Numbered from the stretch's first letter, positions 51,785-61,202 are shown. The stretch: 64,000 bases of DNA from Streptomyces sp. WMMC940 (GCF_027460265.1 NZ_JAPZBC010000001.1:5932001-5996000), one strand, 5' to 3'. The notes: generated by a model not told the origin, from the letters alone. Numbers and translations are program-made.

Positions 51785-52963
51785 ATGGCTGAGGCTCAGA
51801 ACATCCCGGTGGGCTCCACCACCGCCGGCTCGATCGCGGTGGCCGCGGAGTCGACCGTCGCCACGCGCATGAGCGCGCCCCCGTCCTTCGACGTGGCGGA
51901 CTTCCCGGTCCCGCACGGCCGCGAGGAGGAGTGGCGGTTCACGCCGCTGGAGCGACTGAAGGGGCTCCACGACGGCACCGCGAAGGCCGACGGTTCGATC
52001 AAGGCGGAGGTGGACGCCCCCGACGGCGTCACCGTCGAGTCCGTGGGACGCGACGACGCGCGGATCGGCAAGGCGGGCACGCCCGTCGACCGGGTCGCCG
52101 CGCAGGCGTTCTCCTCCTTCGAGAAGGCCACCGTCGTCTCGATCCCCAAGGAGACGGTCCTGGCCGAGCCGGTGCGGGTCACCCTGCACGGCGAGGGCGG
52201 CACCACCTTCGGGCACACGGTCTTCGAGATCGGCGCCTTCGCCGAGGCCGTCATCGTCATCGACCACACCGGTGACGCCGTGCGCGCCGCCAACGTGGAC
52301 TTCCTGATCGGCGACGGCGCCAAGGTCACCTTCGTCTCCGTCCAGGACTGGGACGACACGGCGGTCCACTGCTCGCAGCACAACGCGCTCGTCGGCCGTG
52401 ACGCCACCTTCAAGTCGGTCGTGATCACCTTCGGCGGCGACGTCGTCCGCCTCCACCCCCGTGTCGAGTACGCGGGTACGGGCGGCGAGGCCGAGCTGTT
52501 CGGCCTGTACTTCACCGACGCGGGCCAGCACCAGGAGCACCGCCTCCTGGTCACCCACAACACGCCGCACTGCAAGTCCAACGTCGTCTACAAGGGCGCG
52601 CTCCAGGGCGACGACGCGCACGCCGTCTGGATCGGTGACGTCCTCATCGAGGCCAAGGCCGAGGGCACCGACACCTACGAGATGAACCGCAACCTGGTTC
52701 TGACCGACGGCGCCCGCGTCGACTCCGTGCCCAACCTGGAGATCGAGACCGGGGAGATCGTCGGCGCCGGCCACGCCTCCGCCACCGGCCGCTTCGACGA
52801 CGAGCAGCTCTTCTACCTGATGGCGCGGGGCATCCCGGAGGCCGAGGCCCGCCGCCTCGTCGTCCGCGGCTTCTTCGCCGGACTCGTCCAGCAGATCGGT
52901 CTGCCGGACGTGGAGGAGCGCCTCATCGCCAAGATCGAGGCGGAGCTGGAGGCGTCCGTCTGA
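51785..52963 (+). CDS. sufD: Fe-S cluster assembly protein SufD
   Basis: 392 residues; partner of SufB in the SufBCD scaffold. An N-terminal PHGREEEWRFTPLERLKGL helix is typical, the beta-helix core contains FVSVQDWDDTAVHCSQHNAL and TDAGQHQEHRLLVTHNTPHC, with the cluster-related His in the latter, and the C-terminus has FDDEQLFYLMARGIPEAEAR. Starts 61 bases after sufB; its stop shares one base with the start of the next gene. Confidence 0.96.
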   Translation: MAEAQNIPVGSTTAGSIAVAAESTVATRMSAPPSFDVADFPVPHGREEEWRFTPLERLKGLHDGTAKADGSIKAEVDAPDGVTVESVGRDDARIGKAGTPVDRVAAQAFSSFEKATVVSIPKETVLAEPVRVTLHGEGGTTFGHTVFEIGAFAEAVIVIDHTGDAVRAANVDFLIGDGAKVTFVSVQDWDDTAVHCSQHNALVGRDATFKSVVITFGGDVVRLHPRVEYAGTGGEAELFGLYFTDAGQHQEHRLLVTHNTPHCKSNVVYKGALQGDDAHAVWIGDVLIEAKAEGTDTYEMNRNLVLTDGARVDSVPNLEIETGEIVGAGHASATGRFDDEQLFYLMARGIPEAEARRLVVRGFFAGLVQQIGLPDVEERLIAKIEAELEASV

Positions 52964-53280
52964 TGGCCTTCGTCCGCGCCTGTGGGCTGAGCGAGCTGGA
53001 GGAGGACACCCCGAAGCGGGTGGAACTCGACGGCACGCCGGTCTCCGTCGTCCGTACGGAGGGCGAGGTGTTCGCGATCCACGACATCTGCTCGCACGCG
53101 AACGTCTCCCTCTCCGAGGGCGAGGTGGAGGACTGCCAGATCGAGTGCTGGCTGCACGGCTCCAGCTTCGACCTCCGCACCGGCAAGCCGTCCGGCCTTC
53201 CCGCGACGCGCCCCGTCCCCGTGTACCCCGTAAAGATCGAAGGGGACGATGTGCTCGTCTCCGTCACCCAGGAGTCCTGA
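52963..53280 (+). CDS. Rieske-type ferredoxin of the suf operon
   Basis: 105 residues. Rieske cluster site CSHANVSLSEG (C-x-H) and CWLHGSSFDLRTGKP (C-x2-H), without the extra disulfide Cys of bc1-type proteins, so it is a soluble dioxygenase-type ferredoxin. It has no signal sequence. Its start overlaps the sufD stop (TGATG) and sufC follows 7 bases later. A Rieske ferredoxin inside suf is a regular actinobacterial arrangement and may deliver electrons for cluster building (inference). Confidence 0.93.
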   Translation: MAFVRACGLSELEEDTPKRVELDGTPVSVVRTEGEVFAIHDICSHANVSLSEGEVEDCQIECWLHGSSFDLRTGKPSGLPATRPVPVYPVKIEGDDVLVSVTQES

Positions 53281-53287
53281 GTCACCC

Positions 53288-54052
53288 ATGGCAACGCTTG
53301 AAATCCGCGACCTGCACGTCTCCGTCGAGGCCGAGAACGGCCCCCGGGAGATCCTCAAGGGCGTCGACCTGACCGTGAAGCAGGGCGAGACCCACGCCAT
53401 CATGGGCCCCAACGGCTCAGGCAAGTCGACCCTCGCCTACTCCCTCGCGGGCCACCCCAAGTACACGATCACCGGTGGCACCGTGACCCTGGACGGCGAG
53501 GACGTCCTGGAGATGTCCGTCGACGAGCGCGCCCGCGCCGGCCTCTTCCTCGCCATGCAGTACCCGGTCGAGGTCCCCGGCGTCTCGGTCTCCAACTTCC
53601 TGCGCACCTCCGCCACCGCGATCCGCGGCGAGGCTCCCAAGCTGCGCACCTGGGTGAAGGAGGTCAAGGAGACCATGGAGAGCCTCCAGATGGACCCCTC
53701 GTTCGCCGAGCGGAACGTGAACGAGGGCTTCTCCGGCGGTGAGAAGAAGCGCCACGAGATCCTCCAGCTCGAGCTCCTCAAGCCGAAGATCGCGATCCTC
53801 GACGAGACGGACTCCGGCCTGGACGTCGACGCGCTGCGCACGGTCTCCGAGGGCGTCAACCGCGTCCGCGGGACCGGTGAGGTCGGCACCCTGCTGATCA
53901 CCCACTACACGCGCATCCTGCGCTACATCAAGCCCGACTTCGTCCACGTGTTCGCGAACGGCCGCATCGCCGAGTCCGGCGGCGCCGAGCTCGCCGACAA
54001 GCTCGAGGCCGAGGGCTACGAGGCATACACGAAGGGTGGCGTATCCGCGTGA
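53288..54052 (+). CDS. sufC: Fe-S cluster assembly ATPase SufC
   Basis: 254 residues from ATG 53288. ABC ATPase: Walker A GPNGSGKSTLAYSLAG, signature EGFSGGEKKRHEILQLELL, Walker B IAILDETDSGLDVDAL and the H-loop LLITHYTRIL. Long SufC-specific insert around PVEVPGVSVSNFLRT. Drives conformational change in SufBD. Its stop overlaps the sufS start by four bases. Confidence 0.97.
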   Translation: MATLEIRDLHVSVEAENGPREILKGVDLTVKQGETHAIMGPNGSGKSTLAYSLAGHPKYTITGGTVTLDGEDVLEMSVDERARAGLFLAMQYPVEVPGVSVSNFLRTSATAIRGEAPKLRTWVKEVKETMESLQMDPSFAERNVNEGFSGGEKKRHEILQLELLKPKIAILDETDSGLDVDALRTVSEGVNRVRGTGEVGTLLITHYTRILRYIKPDFVHVFANGRIAESGGAELADKLEAEGYEAYTKGGVSA

Positions 54053-55305
54053 CACAGATGCCGGGCCTCCTCGACACCGAGGCGATCCGCAAGGACTTCC
54101 CGATCCTGGACCGCGTGCTCCACGACGGCAGGAAGCTCGTGTACCTGGACAACGCGGCGACCTCGCAGAAGCCGCGCCAGGTGCTGGACGCGGTCGCCGA
54201 GTACTACGAGCGCTACAACGCCAATGTCCACCGCGGTGTGCACGTGCTCGCCGAGGAGGCCACGGCACTGTACGAGGGCGCTCGCGACAAGGTCGCCTCC
54301 TTCGTCAACGCGCCGAGCCGCGACGAGGTGATCTTCACCAAGAACGCGTCGGAGTCGCTGAACCTCGTGGCGAACATGCTGGGCTGGGCCGATGAGCCCT
54401 ACCGCGTGGACCGCGAGACCGAGATCGTCATCACGGAGATGGAGCACCACTCCAACATCGTTCCGTGGCAGCTGCTGGCGCAGCGCACCGGCGCGAAGCT
54501 GAAGTGGTTCGGCCTCACCGACGACGGCCGCCTCGACCTCTCCGACATCGAGGAGGTCATCACGGAGAAGACGAAGATCGTCTCCTTTGTGCTGGTCTCC
54601 AACATCCTGGGGACGGTCAACCCGGTAGAGCAGATCGTCCGCCGGGCGCAGGAGGTCGGCGCGCTCGTCCTCGTCGACGCCTCGCAGGCCGCCCCGCACA
54701 TGCCGCTGGACGTCCAGGCCCTCGGCGCCGACTTCGTCGCCTTCACCGGTCACAAGATGTGCGGTCCGACCGGCATCGGCGTGCTCTGGGGCCGCCAGGA
54801 GCTGCTGGAGGACCTGCCGCCGTTCCTGGGCGGCGGCGAGATGATCGAGACCGTCTCGATGCACTCGTCGACGTACGCCCCGGCGCCGCACAAGTTCGAG
54901 GCCGGTACCCCCCCGATCGCCCAGGCCGTCGGCCTCGGTGCCGCCGTGGACTACCTCGACGCGATCGGCATGGACCGGATCGCCCAGCACGAGCACGCGA
55001 TCACCGAGTACGCCGTCCGGCGGCTGCAGGAGGTCCCCGACCTGCGGATCATCGGCCCGGTCACGGCCGAGGACCGCGGCGCGGCCATCTCCTTCGTGCT
55101 CGGGGACATCCACCCGCACGACGTGGGGCAGGTGCTCGACGAGCAGGGCATCGCCGTCCGGGTCGGCCACCACTGCGCACGGCCGGTGTGCCTCCGGTAC
55201 GGAATTCCCGCGACCACCAGGGCGTCGTTCTATCTGTACTCCACGCCGGGCGAGGTGGACGCGCTGGTCGACGGCTTGGAGCACGTCCGTAACTTCTTCG
55301 GCTGA
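54049..55305 (+). CDS. sufS: cysteine desulfurase SufS
   Basis: 418 residues from GTG 54049. PLP-dependent; takes sulfur from cysteine. The PLP Lys is K236 in FTGHKMCGPTG, PLP-stacking His is in TEMEHHSNIVPW, the catalytic persulfide Cys is C376 in GHHCARPVC, and YLDNAATSQKP is the N-terminal hallmark. Works with the SufU protein encoded just downstream, as in other Gram-positives. Confidence 0.97.
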   Translation: MTQMPGLLDTEAIRKDFPILDRVLHDGRKLVYLDNAATSQKPRQVLDAVAEYYERYNANVHRGVHVLAEEATALYEGARDKVASFVNAPSRDEVIFTKNASESLNLVANMLGWADEPYRVDRETEIVITEMEHHSNIVPWQLLAQRTGAKLKWFGLTDDGRLDLSDIEEVITEKTKIVSFVLVSNILGTVNPVEQIVRRAQEVGALVLVDASQAAPHMPLDVQALGADFVAFTGHKMCGPTGIGVLWGRQELLEDLPPFLGGGEMIETVSMHSSTYAPAPHKFEAGTPPIAQAVGLGAAVDYLDAIGMDRIAQHEHAITEYAVRRLQEVPDLRIIGPVTAEDRGAAISFVLGDIHPHDVGQVLDEQGIAVRVGHHCARPVCLRYGIPATTRASFYLYSTPGEVDALVDGLEHVRNFFG

Positions 55306-55315
55306 GGGGCCTGAC

Positions 55316-55771
55316 GTGAAGCTTGATTCGATGTACCAGGACGTCATCCTGGACCACTACAAGCACCCGCACGGGCGGGGCTTGCGGGACGGCGACGCCG
55401 AGGTGCACCACGTCAATCCCACCTGCGGCGACGAGATCACGATGCGTGTGAAGTACGACGGCACACGCATCGAGGACGTCTCCTACGAGGGGCAGGGCTG
55501 CTCCATCAGCCAGGCGTCCGCCTCCGTGCTGAACGAGCTGCTCGTCGGCAAGGAGCTCGCCGAGGCGCAGAAGATCCAGGCGACGTTCCTGGAGCTGATG
55601 CAGTCCAAGGGCCAGATCGAGCCGGACGACGCGATGGAGGAGGTGCTGGAGGACGCGGTCGCGTTCGCCGGCGTCTCCAAGTACCCGGCGCGCGTGAAGT
55701 GCGCCCTCCTGAGCTGGATGGCATGGAAGGACGCGACGGCGCAGGCGCTGTCCGAAGGGAAGACCGCATGA
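55316..55771 (+). CDS. sufU: zinc-dependent sulfurtransferase SufU
   Basis: 151 residues from GTG 55316. The three zinc/Cys positions are in NPTCGDE, GQGCSISQAS and RVKCALLSW, with the Asp of CGDE as the fourth ligand. The insertion relative to IscU (GQIEPDDAMEEVLEDAVAF) is the SufU hallmark. Accepts the persulfide from SufS. Its stop overlaps the next start by four bases. Confidence 0.95.
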   Translation: MKLDSMYQDVILDHYKHPHGRGLRDGDAEVHHVNPTCGDEITMRVKYDGTRIEDVSYEGQGCSISQASASVLNELLVGKELAEAQKIQATFLELMQSKGQIEPDDAMEEVLEDAVAFAGVSKYPARVKCALLSWMAWKDATAQALSEGKTA

Positions 55772-56163
55772 CTGAGAACCGCGAGACCACGGCGGAGAAG
55801 GACTGGCCGGACGAGGAGACCTTCTCCTCCGAGGCCGCGGCGCCGACGAGCACGAAGGCCTCCGAGGAGGAGGTCCGCGAGGCCCTCTACGACGTCGTCG
55901 ACCCCGAGCTGGGCATCGACGTGGTCAACCTCGGGCTGATCTACGGCATCCACATCGACGACGCCAACATCGCGACCCTGGACATGACGCTGACGTCCGC
56001 GGCCTGCCCGCTGACGGACGTGATCGAGGACCAGGCGAAGGCCGCGACCGACGGCATCGTCAACGAGCTGAAGATCAACTGGGTCTGGATGCCGCCGTGG
56101 GGACCGGACAAGATCACGGACGACGGCCGTGAGCAGCTGAGGGCGCTCGGCTTCAACGTCTGA
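55768..56163 (+). CDS. sufT: SufT / MIP18-like (DUF59) Fe-S carrier protein
   Basis: 131 residues. After an acidic disordered N-terminus of about 35 residues, the DUF59 core follows: ALYDVVDPELGIDVVNLGLI, MTLTSAACPLTDVIEDQ with the single conserved Cys, and NWVWMPPWGPDKITDDGREQ. DUF59 proteins assist Fe-S maturation of client proteins. Last gene of the suf operon; a strong bidirectional terminator follows. Confidence 0.93.
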   Translation: MTENRETTAEKDWPDEETFSSEAAAPTSTKASEEEVREALYDVVDPELGIDVVNLGLIYGIHIDDANIATLDMTLTSAACPLTDVIEDQAKAATDGIVNELKINWVWMPPWGPDKITDDGREQLRALGFNV

Positions 56164-56300
56164 GACCGCTCGGCTCCGCCCCCGACGCCGGGGCGCGGCG
56201 CCGGGGCGCGCTCCGGCCGGGAACCTCCGTCCGGCCGACCGTGGAGGGAGGGCGTCAGGGACGTCCGTGGCGCGGAGACGTGACGGTCCTCGGGGACCGG

Positions 56301-56343
56301 GTACGGCCGTGCCCGCCAGTCCGACTAGCGGGCACGGCCGTAC
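56301..56343. terminator. perfect 16-bp bidirectional hairpin after sufT
   Basis: GTACGGCCGTGCCCGC at 56301-56316 pairs with 56328-56343 around an 11-base loop, between convergent genes. Confidence 0.9.
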
Positions 56344-56365
56344 GTGCGTACGGCCCCGTACCGGG

Positions 56366-57517
56366 TCAGCCGGCGACCGGCGGGGCCGGCGGATGCGGTC
56401 CCGTGCCGCCCGCCGCGGAGGCCAGCACCGGCGCCAGGTTCTCGTTGCGGATGCGCTGGTCGACGTAGAGGAGCCCGGTCACCAGCTGGGGGAACGTCGA
56501 GGTGACGATCTGCGCGACCAGCTGGCCGACCAGGGCCAGGGCGAACCAGCCGGACATCCCGACGAGGAGCGTCGCGAGATCCTCGCCCTCGTCCAGGGGC
56601 GCGGTACCCGCCATCGGGAAGACGCTCGTCGCGTCGACCGCCTCGCGGATCACGATGCTCACCACCGCCGCCATCAGATAGCCGAGCAGCGAGATCCCGA
56701 AGATCCGCCACCAGCCGCCGCGCACCAGGTCCCAGGAGCGGCGCATCGACCGGACCGGGCCCTGCCCCTCGAAGACCGCGACATGCGCGGCCAGGCTGAA
56801 CTTCACCCAGAGCCAGACCGCGACCGGCGCGGTGGCCAGTACCCCGAGGAAGCCGAGCGCGGCCGGCACGCCTGCCGCGCCTCCGTCGCCGTCCAGCGAG
56901 GTCAGCAGGCCGACCATCAGGGCCACGAAGCCGACCATCAGCAGGGCCACGGGCACGAGAGCGATCAGGCCGGTGAGGAGGACGGTGCCGAGCACCGCCG
57001 GAACCCTTACCCAGGCCCGGCGCCAGACCGCACCGAAGACGACCGGCCGGCCGAGCACCGTGTCCTGGAGGACGGCGGGGACCGCTGCCGTGACCACCGT
57101 CGTGGACAGGAGCATCACCACGACGGCGAACACCCAGACGCACACGAACGCGACGACCAGGGGCTGTACCTGGTCCCAGGACGGCTCCCCGCCCCGGGGC
57201 AGGTCGACGATCTCGTGCAGCCTGTCGCCGACCGCCGAGTACGCCATCGCGATCGCCCCGCCGACCAGGAGCGCCGCGCCGAGATAGACGGCGACGGCGG
57301 TGCCGTACAGCTGTTTCCAGCCACGGCCGATCGACGCGAACGCACCGCCCAGGACGTCACCGAGGTCGAGCGGGCGCAGCGGTATCACTCCCGGCTTCGG
57401 TGCCGGGGGAGGCCCCCAGCCGCCCCAGCCGGGGGCTCCGCCGTATCCCGGCGCCCCGCCCGAGCCGGGAGTGCCGTCGTACGGTCCGGATCCCGGCCCC
57501 ATGTTGTTGTCCGACAT
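56366..57517 (-). CDS. polytopic membrane protein (glycerophosphodiester phosphodiesterase membrane-domain-like)
   Basis: 383 residues from ATG 57517. A Gly/Pro/Tyr-rich N-terminus of about 45 residues (GAPGYGGAPGWGGWGPPP) precedes PGVIPLRPLDLGDVLGGAF, the standard start of this actinobacterial family. About six long hydrophobic segments follow. Conserved WVKFSLAAHVAVFEGQGPV and RSWDLVRGGWWRIFG. Function unknown; no catalytic phosphodiesterase domain is present. Confidence 0.8.
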   Translation of the reverse strand: MSDNNMGPGSGPYDGTPGSGGAPGYGGAPGWGGWGPPPAPKPGVIPLRPLDLGDVLGGAFASIGRGWKQLYGTAVAVYLGAALLVGGAIAMAYSAVGDRLHEIVDLPRGGEPSWDQVQPLVVAFVCVWVFAVVVMLLSTTVVTAAVPAVLQDTVLGRPVVFGAVWRRAWVRVPAVLGTVLLTGLIALVPVALLMVGFVALMVGLLTSLDGDGGAAGVPAALGFLGVLATAPVAVWLWVKFSLAAHVAVFEGQGPVRSMRRSWDLVRGGWWRIFGISLLGYLMAAVVSIVIREAVDATSVFPMAGTAPLDEGEDLATLLVGMSGWFALALVGQLVAQIVTSTFPQLVTGLLYVDQRIRNENLAPVLASAAGGTGPHPPAPPVAG

Positions 57518-57625
57518 ATGTCTTGCCCCCACCCGGTCGCCCCATCTGACCGGGACACGGTAGCTGGCCCGAACGCGCCGGAGGACGCCGGTACCCGTCT
57601 CGTCATGTACGACCGGCCCCTTTCT

Positions 57626-57643
57626 TGTGTACGGTCGTACACA
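57626..57643. promoter_or_regulatory. palindromic operator on the start codon of the SMR gene
   Basis: TGTGTACG-GT-CGTACACA has exact 8-base arms, and its last base is the A of the ATG. A second half-site-like TGTACGACC lies at about 57606-57614. It is a probable TetR operator. Confidence 0.65.
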
Positions 57644-57963
57644 TGGCATACGGACTGCTGGCCGCGGCGATCGCGGCGGAGGTCGCCGGCACCACGGCGA
57701 TGAAGTACAGCGAGGGCTTCACCCGGCTCTGGCCCTCACTGGTCACCGTCATCGGGTACGTGATCGCCTTCGCGCTGCTGGCACAGACGCTGAAGACCCT
57801 CTCCGTCGGCACGGCCTACGCGATCTGGGCGGGCGTCGGGACCGCCGCCGTCGCGGCGATCGGCATGGTGTTCCTGAACGAGTCCACCAGCCTCGTGCGG
57901 ATCACCGGCATCGCGCTGGTCGTCGCGGGCGTCGTCGTGCTCAACCTCGGCGGCGCGCACTGA
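57643..57963 (+). CDS. small multidrug resistance (SMR) efflux protein
   Basis: 106 residues with four transmembrane helices. The essential membrane Glu is E13 in AAAIAAEVAGTTAMK, and YAIWAGVGTAAVAAIGMVFLNE is the helix 3 / Gly-hinge signature (EmrE-like W and G). Exports cationic compounds in exchange for protons as a dimer. The start codon is embedded in the palindrome and no ribosome site precedes it. The TetR gene follows with one base of overlap. Confidence 0.93.
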   Translation: MAYGLLAAAIAAEVAGTTAMKYSEGFTRLWPSLVTVIGYVIAFALLAQTLKTLSVGTAYAIWAGVGTAAVAAIGMVFLNESTSLVRITGIALVVAGVVVLNLGGAH

Positions 57964-58574
57964 TGGGGCGCCGGTACGACCCCGATCGGCGCCAGCGCAT
58001 CATCGACGCGGCCATCCGGGTGGTCGGGCGCCACGGCATCGCCCGGCTGAGCCACCGCACGGTCGCCGCCGAGGCGGACGTGCCGCTGGGATCGACGACG
58101 TATCACTTCGCCTCGCTGGACGAGCTGCTGGTCGCCGCGCTGCGCCAGGCCAACGAGAGCTTCGCGACCGCCGTCCGGGACAGCGGGGTCCTCGCGGACC
58201 CCTGCCGGGATCCGGCCGGTGAGCTGGCCCGGCTGATGGGGGAGTGGCTCGGGCGCGAACGCAGCGGGGTGGAACTGGAGTACGAGCTGTATCTCGCCGC
58301 CCTGCGCCGCCCCGCGCTGCGCCCCGTCGCGGCGGAGTGGGCCGACGGCGTCACCGAGGTCCTCGCCCGCCGCAGCGACCCGGTGACGGCCCGGGCCCTG
58401 GTGGCGCTGATGGACGGGATCTGCCTCCAGGTCCTGCTCACGGACACGGCTTATGACGAGGAGTACGCGCGCGAGATGCTGGGCCGGATCCTGTCCGCCG
58501 GGCGGGTCTCCGCCCGGCCCGCCCCGGCGGCCCGCACGGGGGACGGCCCGCCGGGGCACGCGCCCGGCACCTGA
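57963..58574 (+). CDS. TetR-family regulator
   Basis: 203 residues from ATG 57963, overlapping the SMR stop (TGATG). N-terminal TetR HTH: RQRIIDAAIRVVGRHGIARL, HRTVAAEADVPLGSTTYHF. The C-terminal ligand domain is variable. Encoded with the pump, so it most likely represses this operon by binding the palindrome across the SMR start codon and relieves on drug binding (inference). Confidence 0.92.
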   Translation: MGRRYDPDRRQRIIDAAIRVVGRHGIARLSHRTVAAEADVPLGSTTYHFASLDELLVAALRQANESFATAVRDSGVLADPCRDPAGELARLMGEWLGRERSGVELEYELYLAALRRPALRPVAAEWADGVTEVLARRSDPVTARALVALMDGICLQVLLTDTAYDEEYAREMLGRILSAGRVSARPAPAARTGDGPPGHAPGT

Positions 58575-58617
58575 GACCGGTTCGCCCCCGCCCGGCCCCG
58601 CCGGTTAGGTTCTCCTC

Positions 58618-59619
58618 ATGACTGACTCGCCCGACAGCACCACCGCACCTCGCCCCACCGGAGCCGTCGCCGCCGGTCTCGCCACCATCGCCGGTGACGG
58701 CACCGTGCTCGACACCTGGTTCCCCGCCCCCGAGCTCTCCGCCGAGCCCGGCCCGGCCGGTACCGAGCGCCTCACGCCCGACCAGGCGGTCAACCTGCTC
58801 GGTGAAGGCGCCGCCAGGGCCGTCGGTGTGGACGCCCGGCGCGAGGTCGAGATCGTCGCCGTACGCACGGTCGTCGCCTCGCTCGACGAGAAGCCGATCG
58901 ACGCCCACGACGCCTACCTGCGCCTCCACCTGCTCTCGCACCGGCTCGTGCGGCCGCACGGCCAGAGCCTCGACGGGGTCTTCGGGCTGCTCGCCAACGT
59001 CGCCTGGACCTCCCTGGGGCCCGTCGCCGTCGACAACGTCGAGAGGGTGCGGCTCAACGCCCGCGCCGAGGGCCTCCATCTCCAGGTGACCTCGATCGAC
59101 AAGTTCCCGCGGATGACGGACTACGTGGCGCCCAAGGGCGTCCGCATCGCCGACGCCGACCGCGTCCGGCTCGGCGCGCACCTCGCCGAGGGCACCACGG
59201 TCATGCACGAGGGCTTCGTCAACTTCAACGCGGGCACCCTCGGCACCTCCATGGTCGAGGGCCGTATCTCCGCCGGCGTCGTGATCGGCGACGGCTCCGA
59301 CATCGGCGGCGGCGCCTCCACCATGGGCACCCTCTCCGGCGGCGGCAACGTGATCATCGCCATCGGCGAGCGCTGCCTTATCGGCGCCGAGGCGGGTGTC
59401 GGGATCGCGCTCGGCGACGAATGCGTCGTCGAGGCCGGTCTGTACGTCACCGCGGGCACCCGCGTCACGATGCCCGACGGGCAGATCGTCAAGGCCCGTG
59501 AGCTGTCCGGCGCCTCGAACATCCTCTTCCGCCGCAACTCGGTGACCGGCGCCGTCGAGGCCCGTCCGAACAACGCGGTCTGGGGCGGTCTCAACGAGGT
59601 GCTGCACAGCCACAACTGA
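58618..59619 (+). CDS. dapD: 2,3,4,5-tetrahydropyridine-2,6-dicarboxylate N-succinyltransferase
   Basis: 333 residues, actinobacterial DapD type. Lysine and meso-diaminopimelate synthesis. The C-terminal left-handed beta-helix of hexapeptide repeats is visible from [20 protein letters not shown] through [20 protein letters not shown] to [23 protein letters not shown] 58618. A dapA paralogue lies 1.3 kb away on the opposite strand. Confidence 0.96.
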   Translation: MTDSPDSTTAPRPTGAVAAGLATIAGDGTVLDTWFPAPELSAEPGPAGTERLTPDQAVNLLGEGAARAVGVDARREVEIVAVRTVVASLDEKPIDAHDAYLRLHLLSHRLVRPHGQSLDGVFGLLANVAWTSLGPVAVDNVERVRLNARAEGLHLQVTSIDKFPRMTDYVAPKGVRIADADRVRLGAHLAEGTTVMHEGFVNFNAGTLGTSMVEGRISAGVVIGDGSDIGGGASTMGTLSGGGNVIIAIGERCLIGAEAGVGIALGDECVVEAGLYVTAGTRVTMPDGQIVKARELSGASNILFRRNSVTGAVEARPNNAVWGGLNEVLHSHN

Positions 59620-59765
59620 GGCCGGCTGTCGCCGCCCCGGGGACCGGAGGTCCGCTCCCCGGGGCCGCTGAACGCTTTCGTGTGACTCCGCGTGACCTCC
59701 GGCGCCTCCGGACGGATGAACAGGTGACCGTGGAGTCCTACGAAATGCCAAGGCGAGGAATCGAC

Positions 59766-59969
59766 ATGAAGACCAGGCCGGCCGTGCTCGGAACGCTGAT
59801 GCTGGGGGCCCTGGTGGGTCCGTGCGGACTCGCGCACGCCGACGAGACCCACAGCGACTCGCACAACGCCCCCGTCGTGGCGCTGGTGTCGACCGGCCAG
59901 ATCGACGATCCGCTCGAGGACGTCCTGGAGCACGCCGCCGTCCTCGGCTCGACCTACGTGTCCGACTGA
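59766..59969 (+). CDS. small secreted protein
   Basis: 67 residues from ATG 59766 with GAGGAA upstream. Signal peptide MKTRPAVLGTLMLGALVGP, cleaved after AHA, leaves about 43 residues rich in Asp, His and Ser (DETHSDSHNAPVV, QIDDPLEDVLEHAAVLG). There are no cysteines after the signal region. No family was recognised. The 3' end overlaps the opposite dapA-like gene by 16 bases. Confidence 0.7.
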   Translation: MKTRPAVLGTLMLGALVGPCGLAHADETHSDSHNAPVVALVSTGQIDDPLEDVLEHAAVLGSTYVSD

Positions 59970-60928
59970 GCCCGGACGGGGATCTTCCGGGCCGCACCGG
60001 CCCGGTGCGCGCGCGGCGTCGCCGGGTACAGCCGGGCCAGTTCCTCGTATGCCGCCAGCAGCCCGCCCGCCGTCTCCCGGCCGGCGGGCCGCAGCGGCTC
60101 GCGGACCGGCCCGGCGGGCAGTCCGATAGCCCCCAGCAGGGCCTTCGCGGTCACCGCGCCCGGCAGCCCCGACGCCGTCATCTGCTCGGCGAGCGGCAGA
60201 GCGAGCTGGTTGAGCGCGGTGGCCTCGGCCGTCAGGCCCGCGTCGAAGGCGTCCAGGACGGCCCGCACGGGGCGCGGGGCGGCGTTCGCCACGGTGCTGA
60301 CGAACCCGGCGGCGCCGACGGCGTAGAGCGGGAGGTTCGTCTCCTCGCAGCCCGAGTAGTACGCGAGCGAGGTCCGGGCGATCACCTTGGTGCTGCCGAG
60401 CAGGTCGTAGGCGCAGTCCTTCACGGCCACGATCCGCGGGTGGGCGGACACGCGCACCAGGGTGTCCGGCTCGATGCGGGTGCCGGTGCGGCCCGGGATG
60501 TCGTACAGCATCAGCGGAATGCCCACCGCGTCCGCGACCTGCCGGAAGTGGGCCGCGAGGGCGTCCTGCGGCGGCCTGCTGTAGTACGGGGTCACCACCA
60601 GCAGGCCGTCCGCCCCCGCCAGCTCCGCCGCCCGGCCCAGCTCGACGGTGTGCCGGGTGCTCGCGCTGCCGACGCCGGCGACGACGGCCGCTCGTTCGCC
60701 CACGGCCTCGCGCACGGCCCGCACGAGCGCGGTCTTCTCGGCGTCGGTGGTGGTGGGTGACTCACCTGTGGTGCCGTTCAGCACCAGCCCGTCGCAGCCC
60801 TCGGCCACCAGGTGCGCGGCCAGCTTCTGTGCGCCGTCCAGGTCGGGACCGCCATCGGCGGTGAACGGGGTGATCATCGCGCAGAGTGCACGGCCGAACG
60901 GTCGCGGTCGCGGTCGTGTCGTCGTCAT
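59954..60928 (-). CDS. dapA: dihydrodipicolinate synthase / N-acetylneuraminate lyase family protein
   Basis: 324 residues from ATG 60928. DapA fold: ALCAMITPFTADGGPDLDG, LVLNGTTGESPTTTDAEK with the substrate TT, VVTPYYSRPPQDAL with the catalytic Tyr, and VAVKDCAYDLLGS with the Schiff-base Lys. It belongs to the DapA branch, and its proximity to dapD favours a diaminopimelate role, though Streptomyces carries several paralogues, so the true reaction is uncertain. Confidence 0.85.
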   Translation of the reverse strand: MTTTRPRPRPFGRALCAMITPFTADGGPDLDGAQKLAAHLVAEGCDGLVLNGTTGESPTTTDAEKTALVRAVREAVGERAAVVAGVGSASTRHTVELGRAAELAGADGLLVVTPYYSRPPQDALAAHFRQVADAVGIPLMLYDIPGRTGTRIEPDTLVRVSAHPRIVAVKDCAYDLLGSTKVIARTSLAYYSGCEETNLPLYAVGAAGFVSTVANAAPRPVRAVLDAFDAGLTAEATALNQLALPLAEQMTASGLPGAVTAKALLGAIGLPAGPVREPLRPAGRETAGGLLAAYEELARLYPATPRAHRAGAARKIPVRAQSDT

Positions 60929-61202
60929 GGCCGAAGTGTCCGCCCTGGCGACTGTGAAGGTCCACTTAGTTCTGCTTGAGTTCAAGGGAAAGCGTTGCTG
61001 AAGGGTTATGGCGCGGTGAGATGAACGCCGGGCCCTGACCGCCGCCAATGGGCGGCGCCCGCGTCCGCGGCCACGCCGAGGGGGAGAGCCGGGGGGACCC
61101 CCGAGGAGGCGCCCGAGGGGCCCGGCGGCGGATCCGGTTCCTGTACCGCGCCGTGGGACGGTGTCCGCAACCACCGGGCCCCACGGGCGGACGCGTGACG
61201 CG
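60929..61202. other. intergenic region upstream of the dapA-like gene
   Basis: No gene seen. CTTGA-GT-TCAAG at about 60971-60982, an inverted repeat 50 bases upstream of the start, is a possible operator. Frames here are shadows. It continues into a terminator at 61203. Confidence 0.5.
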
